Source: Alphaproteobacteria bacterium
GTDB taxonomy: Bacteria > Pseudomonadota > Alphaproteobacteria > Micavibrionales > Micavibrionaceae
Length of the DNA stretch: 37,821 nucleotides
Reading direction: 5' to 3'
NCBI GenBank assembly: GCA_030426925.1
Contig: JAUHXT010000011.1
Location: 1 to 37,821, forward strand
Position numbers and translations under genes: made by a program. The notes beneath the pieces were generated by a model. The model was not told the DNA's origin. It worked only from the letters and a program-made list of their open reading frames with translations, and did no database searches. Positions 9,180-16,820 of the stretch are shown in pieces. Every line of letters starts with the position of its first letter. Within the stretch, counting starts at the first letter, position 1.

Positions 9180-10250
9180 TTATGCTTTGGAACCGACGGC
9201 ATCGCTCACCTGCGCGTGCCCGTCTTCGTTAAGGTATGCCACCAGATCGCGGCATATTTGTGTCACCAGTTCCGGCCCGTGATAGACCAGCGCGCTATAA
9301 AGCTGCACCAGTGAAGCCCCGGCGCATATTTTATCGTACGCATCCTTGCCGCTGGAAATCCCGCCCAGCCCGATAATCGGGATTTTCCCGTCGGTCAGCT
9401 GATAAAACGTGCGGATCATTTCCGTCGATCTTTCGTTAAGCGGTTTGCCGCTAAGCCCGCCTTTGCGCTCCCGAAAATCTTTCGGGAGATAGTCAGGGCG
9501 CTGCGTTGTTGTATTGGTAACGCTGATCCCGTCAATCCCGACACTAAGGCAAGCTTGCGCAAGCCCTTCCTGCCGCTCTGGTATCAGATCAGGACTAAAT
9601 TTTGCCAGCAACGGTACGGGGTTATTCTTGCAAACCTTGTTTCGCTCTTCGATCAGAATACCGGCCAGTTCCTTGAACACTTCCGGATCTTCGAGGTTCC
9701 GCAGGCCCGGCGTATTAGGGCAAGACACATTGAACACGATATAATCCGCAAACGGCGCCAGATGGCGGATCAGCATCTTGAAATCTTTTTCCGGTTCCGT
9801 CTGGCCGGAAGTCATAGCGATCTGTATGCCCAGTATCCCTTTCGGGCGCGGTTTTTTCTCAAGGAATTTTTCAACGTTCTTTTTAAACGCCTGCATCCCG
9901 ACATTGGGGAAGTTCATGCGGTTAATGATTGCTTCGTTTTCGATGTCACGGAAAATGCGCGGCTTCGGCAGGCCTTTTTGTGGCTTGGTGGTGACGCCCC
10001 CGGCTTCGACAAACCCGAAACCAAGATTAAACAGTGCACCGATGACTTCCGCATTCTTGTCATATCCGGCCGCCAGCCCGACAGGGTTATGGAAGGTTTT
10101 ACCCCAGACAGTGGTTTTCAGTATCGGGTCGTCAATGGCGGGATATTTGGGCGCGACCCCGGTTTTCATCGCTAGAAGGCTGACGGTATGCGCCAGTTCT
10201 GGGTCGAGTGCATGAAAAAATGGCTTCGTTATTTGGAATAGCGTGGGCAT
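9180..10250 (-). CDS. pyrD: Dihydroorotate dehydrogenase (quinone), class 2 type
   Basis: Oxidises dihydroorotate to orotate with FMN and passes electrons to quinone at the inner membrane, the fourth step of de novo pyrimidine synthesis. 356 aa, with the class-2 N-terminal helical extension (KPFFHALDPELAHTVSLLAMK). The FMN-binding barrel has GLAAGYDKNAE, GFVEAGGVTTKPQKG and the C-terminal GLGGISSG motif. At the active-site base, class 2 enzymes normally read N-x-S-S-P-N-T; here it is NVSCPNT, with Cys at residue 177. The start at 10250 shares a base with the pgsA stop (TGATG); a TTG at 10253 is possible. Confidence 0.94.
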   Translation of the reverse strand: MPTLFQITKPFFHALDPELAHTVSLLAMKTGVAPKYPAIDDPILKTTVWGKTFHNPVGLAAGYDKNAEVIGALFNLGFGFVEAGGVTTKPQKGLPKPRIFRDIENEAIINRMNFPNVGMQAFKKNVEKFLEKKPRPKGILGIQIAMTSGQTEPEKDFKMLIRHLAPFADYIVFNVSCPNTPGLRNLEDPEVFKELAGILIEERNKVCKNNPVPLLAKFSPDLIPERQEGLAQACLSVGIDGISVTNTTTQRPDYLPKDFRERKGGLSGKPLNERSTEMIRTFYQLTDGKIPIIGLGGISSGKDAYDKICAGASLVQLYSALVYHGPELVTQICRDLVAYLNEDGHAQVSDAVGSKA

Positions 10251-10777
10251 CAACGCATATATTTAAAGCCTTCTTGCAGATATGACCAGCCCGTAATTGC
10301 GGTAAGTACAGCAGCTATCAACAGGGCCCAAAGGCCGGACACGGCCAGAACGGGCATAAGCGGGCCAGCGATCAGCAAGACCAGCGCCAGCATCTGGATG
10401 GTTGTTTTCCATTTCGCCAGCGTGGAAACAGGCAGTTTGACGTTTTTCGGCCCCAAAAATTCCCGCATGCCGGACACAAGGAACTCCCGGATTAGGATAA
10501 TAATGACCGGGATTATCCAGTAGCCGGAGACAGTCCCGACATCCACCAGCACCAGCATAAGCACGGCAACGAAGATTTTATCGGCAATAGGGTCAAGAAA
10601 TGTGCCGAAATCGGACACTGCATTGAGTTTGCGCGCCAGATACCCGTCAAAAAAGTCGGTAAGCGCACATATTATATATAAGACGAGCGCAAAAAGCGGC
10701 TGGTACGCGTAAATCAACAGGCATATCACCGGCAATAACGCGATACGGGCAATGGTGAGGATGTTGGGCAGGGTCAA
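10250..10777 (-). CDS. pgsA: CDP-diacylglycerol-glycerol-3-phosphate 3-phosphatidyltransferase
   Basis: Makes phosphatidylglycerophosphate, committing lipid to phosphatidylglycerol synthesis at the inner membrane. 175 aa, several membrane helices. The CDP-alcohol phosphotransferase signature is complete: D41, D44-G45, A48-R49, G58, D62 and D66. The start is a TTG at 10777, supported by the family N-terminus LPNILTIARIALLP beginning right after it, with no useful ATG before or after. It lies 3 bases after the ctrA stop and overlaps pyrD by one base. PgsA is often next to other genes, so linkage to ctrA is a property of this locus; cotranscription with ctrA is inferred from spacing. Confidence 0.93.
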   Translation of the reverse strand: MTLPNILTIARIALLPVICLLIYAYQPLFALVLYIICALTDFFDGYLARKLNAVSDFGTFLDPIADKIFVAVLMLVLVDVGTVSGYWIIPVIIILIREFLVSGMREFLGPKNVKLPVSTLAKWKTTIQMLALVLLIAGPLMPVLAVSGLWALLIAAVLTAITGWSYLQEGFKYMR

Positions 10778-10780
10778 AAC

Positions 10781-11485
10781 TTAAACAGCGGCTTGGCTGG
10801 CTGTCCCTTCCTGCGGATCGCGTAAGACGTAACCGCGGCCCCAGACCGTTTCGATGTAATTATCGCCATCCGTGGCATCTTCCAGCTTTTTACGCAGCTT
10901 GCAGATAAACACGTCGATGATTTTCACTTCCGGTTCGTCCATACCGCCATACAGGTGGTTCAGGAACATTTCCTTGGTCAGCGTCGTGCCCTTACGCAAA
11001 GAAAGCAGCTCGATTATGCCGTACTCTTTGCCGGTAAGGTGCAACGGCTTGCCGTCCACTTCAACGGTGCGGGTATCAAGGTTGACGGCAACACGGCCTG
11101 TTTTAATGATGCTTTGGGCATGCCCCTGTGAGCGGCGGACAATCGCCTGAATACGGGCAATCAACTCACGCTTGTCAAACGGTTTGGTCAGGTAGTCGTC
11201 AGCGCCAAAGCCCAAGCCTTTGATCTTGTTATCCAGTTCGGTAAGGCCGGAAAGAATCAGGATCGGTGTTTCCACCTTGGACGCCCGCAGGCGCTTCAGC
11301 ACTTCGTACCCGTCCATGTCCGGTAACATGAGGTCCAGAATGATGATGTCGTAGTCATATATCTTCCCTAAATCCAGGCCATCCTCACCCAGATCGGTGT
11401 TATCAACGACATATCCTTCGGATTTCAGCATTAACTCAATGCTCTTCGCTGTTGAACTGTCGTCTTCGACCAATAAAACCCGCAT
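10781..11485 (-). CDS. ctrA: Cell-cycle master regulator CtrA (OmpR-type response regulator)
   Basis: Alphaproteobacterial master response regulator controlling the cell cycle and flagellar transcription. 234 aa. The receiver domain (about 1-120) has acidic residues E7, D8 and D9, the phosphoacceptor D51 and the conserved Lys in TKPF. A winged-helix OmpR-type domain follows (about 125-230) with CtrA-like [26 protein letters not shown] and VIWGRGYVL-like segments (here [11 protein letters not shown]). An AAGGA lies 8 bases before the ATG. The 190-base upstream region is AT-rich and has many TTAAC half-sites. It would act on flagellar genes further along this window; SciP, its usual antagonist, is also encoded here. 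Confidence 0.94.
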   Translation of the reverse strand: MRVLLVEDDSSTAKSIELMLKSEGYVVDNTDLGEDGLDLGKIYDYDIIILDLMLPDMDGYEVLKRLRASKVETPILILSGLTELDNKIKGLGFGADDYLTKPFDKRELIARIQAIVRRSQGHAQSIIKTGRVAVNLDTRTVEVDGKPLHLTGKEYGIIELLSLRKGTTLTKEMFLNHLYGGMDEPEVKIIDVFICKLRKKLEDATDGDNYIETVWGRGYVLRDPQEGTASQAAV

Positions 11486-11675
11486 AAAAATAATCCTTAT
11501 TTGTTAATAGTTTAAAAACCCGTATCGCGTTAAACTTTCTTAACAATGTTAACAAATTTTGAAAAAGTTAACAAAAGTTTTTGCTTACTATCCTGTTAAA
11601 ACTTCATAAAATTTTAATTAAATTTGTCATATAGTATAATTAGGAAAAGATATATCTTATGTAATTGAGGTCTAT
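11486..11675. promoter_or_regulatory. Divergent AT-rich control region between ctrA and the lipoprotein gene
   Basis: A strongly AT-rich 190-base spacer between divergent genes. It holds a cluster of CtrA-type half-sites: TTAA at 11531-11534 with TTAAC at 11541-11545 (6-base gap) and GTTAAC at 11549-11554 and 11568-11573. The spacings differ from the canonical TTAA-N7-TTAAC, so direct CtrA binding is only inferred. A TATAAT at 11635-11640 could be the -10 element for the lipoprotein; no good -35 is seen. The lipoprotein start has a GAGG at 11667-11670. Confidence 0.55.
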
Positions 11676-14600
11676 TTGGCGGGTTATAGAACACAAATAA
11701 AGGCCTTCTTGTTGTGCCTTACACTCTTTCTGGTAAGCAGTTGCCTACCGGAAGACAGTACTGCTGTTTCTAACGGCCAGAACCAGACGGTGTCAGCCGC
11801 ACTCTCCCGATCCCCACAGAAAATAGCCGAAGCACAGGCTGTAGCCTTTATGAGCGCTTCCCGAAACATTACCGGACAGGTCGTGACAAGCGCTGGATTT
11901 AGCAATGGGACAATGGCCGCGGGTGAAATCAATTTTGCCGCGATGGGAATTAAAGGAATTCCGGCAAATATGAAGGCCGCGTACTGTAAGGAAACCAAGG
12001 CGGACGGTTCGGTTGTCGGTCAGGTGATATCCTGGATGGATAATGGTGGCGGAACGGCTTTTTCAGTTCAGGGGATTGAACAAAATGCCGGGGAAACCAT
12101 TATGCACAGCATTTTAAAACAATCCGATTCTGTAGACACAGGCATGGCCAGCGGCGGCCAGGTAACCTGGATGGATAAAAGTGGAAATGCATCTCAGACA
12201 ACAAATTTATCACCATGCGGAAACATTAATATTCCAGCCAACACGCCGGTTATTATGTCCCGGAACCTTATCGCCGCGAATGTTACTGATTTAGGTAACG
12301 GCAGTGTCATGGAATACACATCCGAAGCATGCCCGGATGGCGAAATTGGAAGTATTACAATGCGCCGTTGGGTAGCCCAGACGTACACGCAGTTTGCGAA
12401 TGGGGATCCGGCAGAACAATTTGAATACGGCGATTGGGAAGAATTCCAGAACACCTGTATGGAATTCATGGAACAACTGGATACAGGACAGGTAACGATT
12501 GAGGTCTTTGCCAATCAGGCGCCTCTAGGGGAAATGCAGCAAATTGAAATTTCCGAAGTTTTATCGGCGTTAAATAACACAGAGTGTATGGGGGCAACTG
12601 AGCCGCAGGACCCGGACGCCCCTCTGGATACACAAGATGCGCCTGCGCCTGAATGTGATTTTACAAGAACCGCTGAGCGTGAGGAACTGGACAACCCGTA
12701 TGGTAGCGAACTGGAAGTCACCGATGAGATTGTCGATGCCGAAATTGTCACACATGCCTGTCCGATAGGGGATACCACACCTATCACAGGGTACGTTCAA
12801 AACTTTCCCGGACAGGTAGATGTCGGCAGCGGCTGGCAGGGAACAATGGAATTTGCCCGTTACTACCATAATGTGATGAACATGGCTGGTGAGCAGGGGC
12901 AGGAAACCGATTCAAGCTTCCGCGATCAGTGGCAGGGCCACACACTGCTTTGTACAAGAGATGAATTATTGAATATTGAATGTAGCACGGCGTATCCGAA
13001 TTACAGTGCGTCAGGCAACCCGCAGGTAGTATTTATTCCGGTTGATACGACAGGGTACAGTTTCACACGAGAGAATGTCATTGATGGATGGGATGATCCG
13101 ACGAACTTTGTCCCCAATCAGTCATTGCCGAATGATCAGGGGTGGCAGGCAGCCGGCGGGAACTGTAGCTGGAATGAAACAGTCAGTTTTGACAACGTGC
13201 CATCCGGCTATACGCCAACACAGCCGGGCGGAGGAATATACCATAGATTGGTGACGGCTAGTGATCTGAACGTCACGCCTACCCAAGGTCAATGGGTTGG
13301 GGTAACTCCGTCTGTCGGAACACGCACTGATACGAACACGCTGCCTTGCCCGAGCGGTTTTACTGGATCCATAATCGAGACTATAACGTATCGTTCAGTT
13401 GCAGAATTCCCATGGAGCACACCGGTTATTACGAATACGTCTACTACGGACAATAACTGTACATGTACAGCCGAAATCGAATTACGCCAGACACCGACAA
13501 CATGTGCGGATGCATCTTCCGGCATTTTATATGAAGAACGGCAAAGGCAATGTCCGTCCGGTAACTGGGGCGCCTGGATAACACAGGCCAACAGTTGCGC
13601 GGGCATGGGCGGCGACCCGGCAGAATGTGGTCCTGCCGCAGTTCAGCCTTATTCTTCTTTCCCGACAACAGGCCTGTGCAGTTCCGGCACACCTGAAAAC
13701 AGGCGCGAAGCGGTTTCGCCAACAGGAATACCTTTGTTTTTATGGGATTGCAGGCAAGCAGATGGCTCGGTTGCTGCCGGATGTTCGGCGAGAAATATCT
13801 CGACCGCACCATCGGGTAGTGGTGCAACGTGTGGTCCTGCGGCAAATGGAGTCTTTGGTAATCTTACAACATCAGCTCAGTTTTTCGCTACGGCAGAATT
13901 GTGTAGTGCCAATGCAGCCTCTACCAGCGAATCAACAAGACTTGAAAATGGTTTTTATATTTACGAGTGGAGCTGCCAAAACCCCCCATATAGTGCCGCT
14001 TGCGGTTACATGATTCCGGAAAGCTATTTTAACGGCGGTGCGCCAGCTACAGGATCAGGACCGATATGCGGAACGGCTGTGAATACGTGTATTAATGGCG
14101 TGATGCAGGATAGCTGGGATACCGACCGGTATTGGTGGGAGTGCCGTGTAGGTGGCGGCACAGGCGCTTGCGACAGTGATCCCAATTGTGAACATTGCGA
14201 AGCGCCGTTCGGTGCGTCAACGGCAAACTGTGCCGCACAAACCCTGAACGCGAATGGGTGTGCCTATCCGTTCAGCGCAGCAAATCATGGAAACACGCAA
14301 ACTGTGCAAACATCTACTACGGGATTTGTCGGACAGATGAACGCACAATGTTCAAGCGGCAATTGGACAGCAGTAACCTCATCCTGTACGGCAGCCGGAC
14401 CAACTAATCCGGGAGATTGTCCGGCTCAGACGATTACTTGGGGATCTGGGTGTTCCGCTACGATTCCTTCTCATGAAGATGGTTTTTCAGATCGAATTAG
14501 AAGTACAGCCAATGGCGGTGTGACGCGTTATACGTGTTCGTCAGGAACATGGGTCACAAGCGATGAAGAATGTTCAACAATTGAGTTTGGTTGCGGTCCT

Positions 14601-14933
14601 GCAGGTGAAATGACGTTTTCGTCTGCTCCGACAAGTTTGTTATGTGACTCCAGCACGGCGTCAAACATGCGTCGAAATGAGTGGGGAACATACTTATGGG
14701 ATTGTACGGCATCAGATGGAGTAACCCTTATATGTTCAGCTGTGTCTACAGAGCGCTATGATGCATCTTGTGGATCCGCACACAGATCCGGCAGTACATC
14801 TACCCCTGCTTGGGCCACAAGATGTGACACAGGACGCTCTGATAACGTCGTTCAGCAGGGCAGCGGATATTATACATGGATGTGTTTGGGAAGGCACGGC
14901 GGTATCGATGTTTCTTGTACAAGCGCACCTTAG
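11676..14933 (+). CDS. Large cysteine-rich mosaic lipoprotein
   Basis: A 1085-aa predicted secreted lipoprotein of unknown function. The TTG start has a GAGG 5 bases before it. The signal peptide ends in a lipobox (VSSC, lipid-attached Cys at residue 23). The N-terminal half (to about 590) is Gly/Thr/Asn-rich with scattered Cys pairs. The C-terminal half is a mosaic of Cys-rich modules. One type (CG-x-A ... YxW-x-C ... C, about 52 residues) starts near residues 651, 719, 798 (divergent), 973 and 1032. A second type (C ... C ... C-x-S-G-x-W ... C) covers about 595-641, 852-904 and 915-966. Paired cysteines suggest disulfides and an extracytoplasmic surface protein, perhaps an adhesin. Transcribed divergently from ctrA. 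I recall similar CG-x-A modules in other bacterial surface proteins, but no named domain. Confidence 0.72.
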   Translation: MAGYRTQIKAFLLCLTLFLVSSCLPEDSTAVSNGQNQTVSAALSRSPQKIAEAQAVAFMSASRNITGQVVTSAGFSNGTMAAGEINFAAMGIKGIPANMKAAYCKETKADGSVVGQVISWMDNGGGTAFSVQGIEQNAGETIMHSILKQSDSVDTGMASGGQVTWMDKSGNASQTTNLSPCGNINIPANTPVIMSRNLIAANVTDLGNGSVMEYTSEACPDGEIGSITMRRWVAQTYTQFANGDPAEQFEYGDWEEFQNTCMEFMEQLDTGQVTIEVFANQAPLGEMQQIEISEVLSALNNTECMGATEPQDPDAPLDTQDAPAPECDFTRTAEREELDNPYGSELEVTDEIVDAEIVTHACPIGDTTPITGYVQNFPGQVDVGSGWQGTMEFARYYHNVMNMAGEQGQETDSSFRDQWQGHTLLCTRDELLNIECSTAYPNYSASGNPQVVFIPVDTTGYSFTRENVIDGWDDPTNFVPNQSLPNDQGWQAAGGNCSWNETVSFDNVPSGYTPTQPGGGIYHRLVTASDLNVTPTQGQWVGVTPSVGTRTDTNTLPCPSGFTGSIIETITYRSVAEFPWSTPVITNTSTTDNNCTCTAEIELRQTPTTCADASSGILYEERQRQCPSGNWGAWITQANSCAGMGGDPAECGPAAVQPYSSFPTTGLCSSGTPENRREAVSPTGIPLFLWDCRQADGSVAAGCSARNISTAPSGSGATCGPAANGVFGNLTTSAQFFATAELCSANAASTSESTRLENGFYIYEWSCQNPPYSAACGYMIPESYFNGGAPATGSGPICGTAVNTCINGVMQDSWDTDRYWWECRVGGGTGACDSDPNCEHCEAPFGASTANCAAQTLNANGCAYPFSAANHGNTQTVQTSTTGFVGQMNAQCSSGNWTAVTSSCTAAGPTNPGDCPAQTITWGSGCSATIPSHEDGFSDRIRSTANGGVTRYTCSSGTWVTSDEECSTIEFGCGPAGEMTFSSAPTSLLCDSSTASNMRRNEWGTYLWDCTASDGVTLICSAVSTERYDASCGSAHRSGSTSTPAWATRCDTGRSDNVVQQGSGYYTWMCLGRHGGIDVSCTSAP

Positions 14934-14992
14934 TCCTGAATTTTAATTTGTTTTCTTTCATCCAGCCACCGGTTTCGTGATACCCTGTAGCT

Positions 14993-16402
14993 ATGGATCG
15001 TCTGGCTGAAAAGGCGCTTGCCGCCATTGACCCCCTTGTTGACCATGAAGTTTACGGATCGGTGACGAAAGTCCTGGGGCTTCTGGTGGAAATCACAGGC
15101 TTCGGCAATGATTTGTCGATTGGCTCGGTCGTGCATTTGCGCCCGAATGACAAAACGGATATTCCCTGTGAAGTCGTAGGGTTTAAGGATAAAAACGCCC
15201 TGTTAATGCCCTTCGGAACACTTGAAGGGGTCGGGCTGGGATGCAAGGCGGTGATCCAGAAACACGCACCGTTTGTTTGCCCTGATGATAAGTGGCTGGG
15301 GCGTGTTATTAACGGGCTGGCCCGCCCGATTGACGGCAAGGGTCCGCTGCCGCAGGGCGCGCATGCTATTCCTCTCAAAAACAAGGCGCCCGCACCGCAC
15401 GCCCGCAAAAGGATCGGTCAGAAGCTGGATCTGGGAGTGCGTTCGGTAAACACATTTTTATCGACCTGTGAAGGCCAGCGGATGGGCATTTTCTCCGGTT
15501 CCGGTGTCGGTAAATCGGTGCTGCTGTCCATGATGGCGCGTTATACCGAAGCGGACGTGTCGGTTATCGGGTTGGTCGGAGAACGTGGTCGTGAGGTACA
15601 GGAATTTTTGGAAGACGATTTGGGCGAAGACGGTCTGGCGCGTTCCGTTGTGATTGTCGCAACCGGGGACGAACCCGCATTGATGCGTCGGCAGGCCGCA
15701 TACGTCACACTGGCAGTCGCCGAATATTTCCGCCAACAGGGCAAACAGGTATTGTGCCTGATTGACTCTGTAACCCGTTTCGCCATGGCGCAGCGTGAAA
15801 TAGGGTTGAGCGCGGGCGAACCGCCGACATCGAAAGGCTACCCGCCAACGACGTTCGGCGAACTGGCAAGACTGCTGGAACGTGCAGGGCCGGGCGTACA
15901 GGATGAAGGCGCGATCACCGGACTGTTTTCCGTACTGGTCGAAGGCGACGATCATAACGAACCCATTTCTGATGCTGTGCGCGGTATTGTTGACGGACAC
16001 ATCGTGATGGAACGGGAAATCGCCGACCGTGGGCGGTATCCCGCGATCAATGTTTTGCGCTCCGTTTCACGTTCGATGCCCGCGTGCCTGGACGCACGGC
16101 AAAATGCGATTGTCACACGGGCAAAACAACTGATCAGCCGGTATGAGGATATGGCTGAACTGATCCGGCTGGGCGCATACCGCAAGGGCAGCGATCCGGA
16201 AGTAGATGAAGCGATTGCCCTGTATCCGCATTTCGAAGAATTTTTGAAGCAGAACAAGGAAGAAAGCACGACCATTGATGAAGCCTTTGCCATGCTGGGC
16301 GCTATCCTTGGCATGCCGTATGGCGATGGTCAGATGGATGACATGCAGCCGCAGCAAGGCGCGCGCCGCATGCCCCAGCGCGGGGAGGTAAGACGTGGCT
16401 AA
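14993..16402 (+). CDS. fliI: Flagellar type III export ATPase FliI
   Basis: The ATPase that energises and unloads chaperones during flagellar protein export at the cytoplasmic face of the basal body. 469 aa. Walker A GSGVGKS (about residues 168-174), Walker B segment [18 protein letters not shown] and the FliI-typical [12 protein letters not shown] loop are intact. The [14 protein letters not shown] and [16 protein letters not shown] segments are also family hallmarks. No strong Shine-Dalgarno precedes the ATG. It overlaps fliJ by 8 bases, so the two are coupled, as expected for functional partners. Confidence 0.96.
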   Translation: MDRLAEKALAAIDPLVDHEVYGSVTKVLGLLVEITGFGNDLSIGSVVHLRPNDKTDIPCEVVGFKDKNALLMPFGTLEGVGLGCKAVIQKHAPFVCPDDKWLGRVINGLARPIDGKGPLPQGAHAIPLKNKAPAPHARKRIGQKLDLGVRSVNTFLSTCEGQRMGIFSGSGVGKSVLLSMMARYTEADVSVIGLVGERGREVQEFLEDDLGEDGLARSVVIVATGDEPALMRRQAAYVTLAVAEYFRQQGKQVLCLIDSVTRFAMAQREIGLSAGEPPTSKGYPPTTFGELARLLERAGPGVQDEGAITGLFSVLVEGDDHNEPISDAVRGIVDGHIVMEREIADRGRYPAINVLRSVSRSMPACLDARQNAIVTRAKQLISRYEDMAELIRLGAYRKGSDPEVDEAIALYPHFEEFLKQNKEESTTIDEAFAMLGAILGMPYGDGQMDDMQPQQGARRMPQRGEVRRG

Positions 16403-16820
16403 TCTGAAGGCACTCATACGCCTGCGCCGTCACCGCGTCGATGAAAAGCAAAAGGCGCTGGCCGACCTGTACCGCCAGACCGAAAAGCTGGAGGCAAAGA
16501 AAGAAGAGTTAATCCAGACGTTGGAAAAAGAACGCGATATCGCCGAAACAACCGAAGATGTTGAAGCTGGTGCGTTCTTCGGCCTCTATGCCGAAGGCGT
16601 GAAATCCAAAATCAGCGGCATTGACCGCGATATAAATAAACTCGAAACCCGTATTATGATCGCGCAGGACGACATGCGTCAGGCGTTTGCGGAATTAAAG
16701 CAGATTGAAATCGTGCAAAAACGCCGCGAACAGGAAGAAGCAAAGAAACTGGCCGCCAAGGAATCTGCGGAACTTGATGAAATTGGTATCGACGGGTTCA
16801 GGCGGCAGGAAGAATTTTAA
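16395..16820 (+). CDS. fliJ: Flagellar export chaperone/ATPase stalk protein FliJ
   Basis: A 141-aa highly charged helical protein, most likely an antiparallel coiled coil, that inserts into the FliI hexamer and links it to FlhA during export. The start is a GTG at 16395 with GAGGTAAGA immediately upstream, inside the end of fliI. The N-terminus ([24 protein letters not shown]) matches FliJ, with no signal peptide or membrane segment. Its TAA stop shares bases with the TAA of the convergent FliK-like gene in a TTAA (16817-16820). Sequence similarity in this family is low, so the call rests on position plus helix pattern. Confidence 0.85.
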   Translation: MANLKALIRLRRHRVDEKQKALADLYRQTEKLEAKKEELIQTLEKERDIAETTEDVEAGAFFGLYAEGVKSKISGIDRDINKLETRIMIAQDDMRQAFAELKQIEIVQKRREQEEAKKLAAKESAELDEIGIDGFRRQEEF

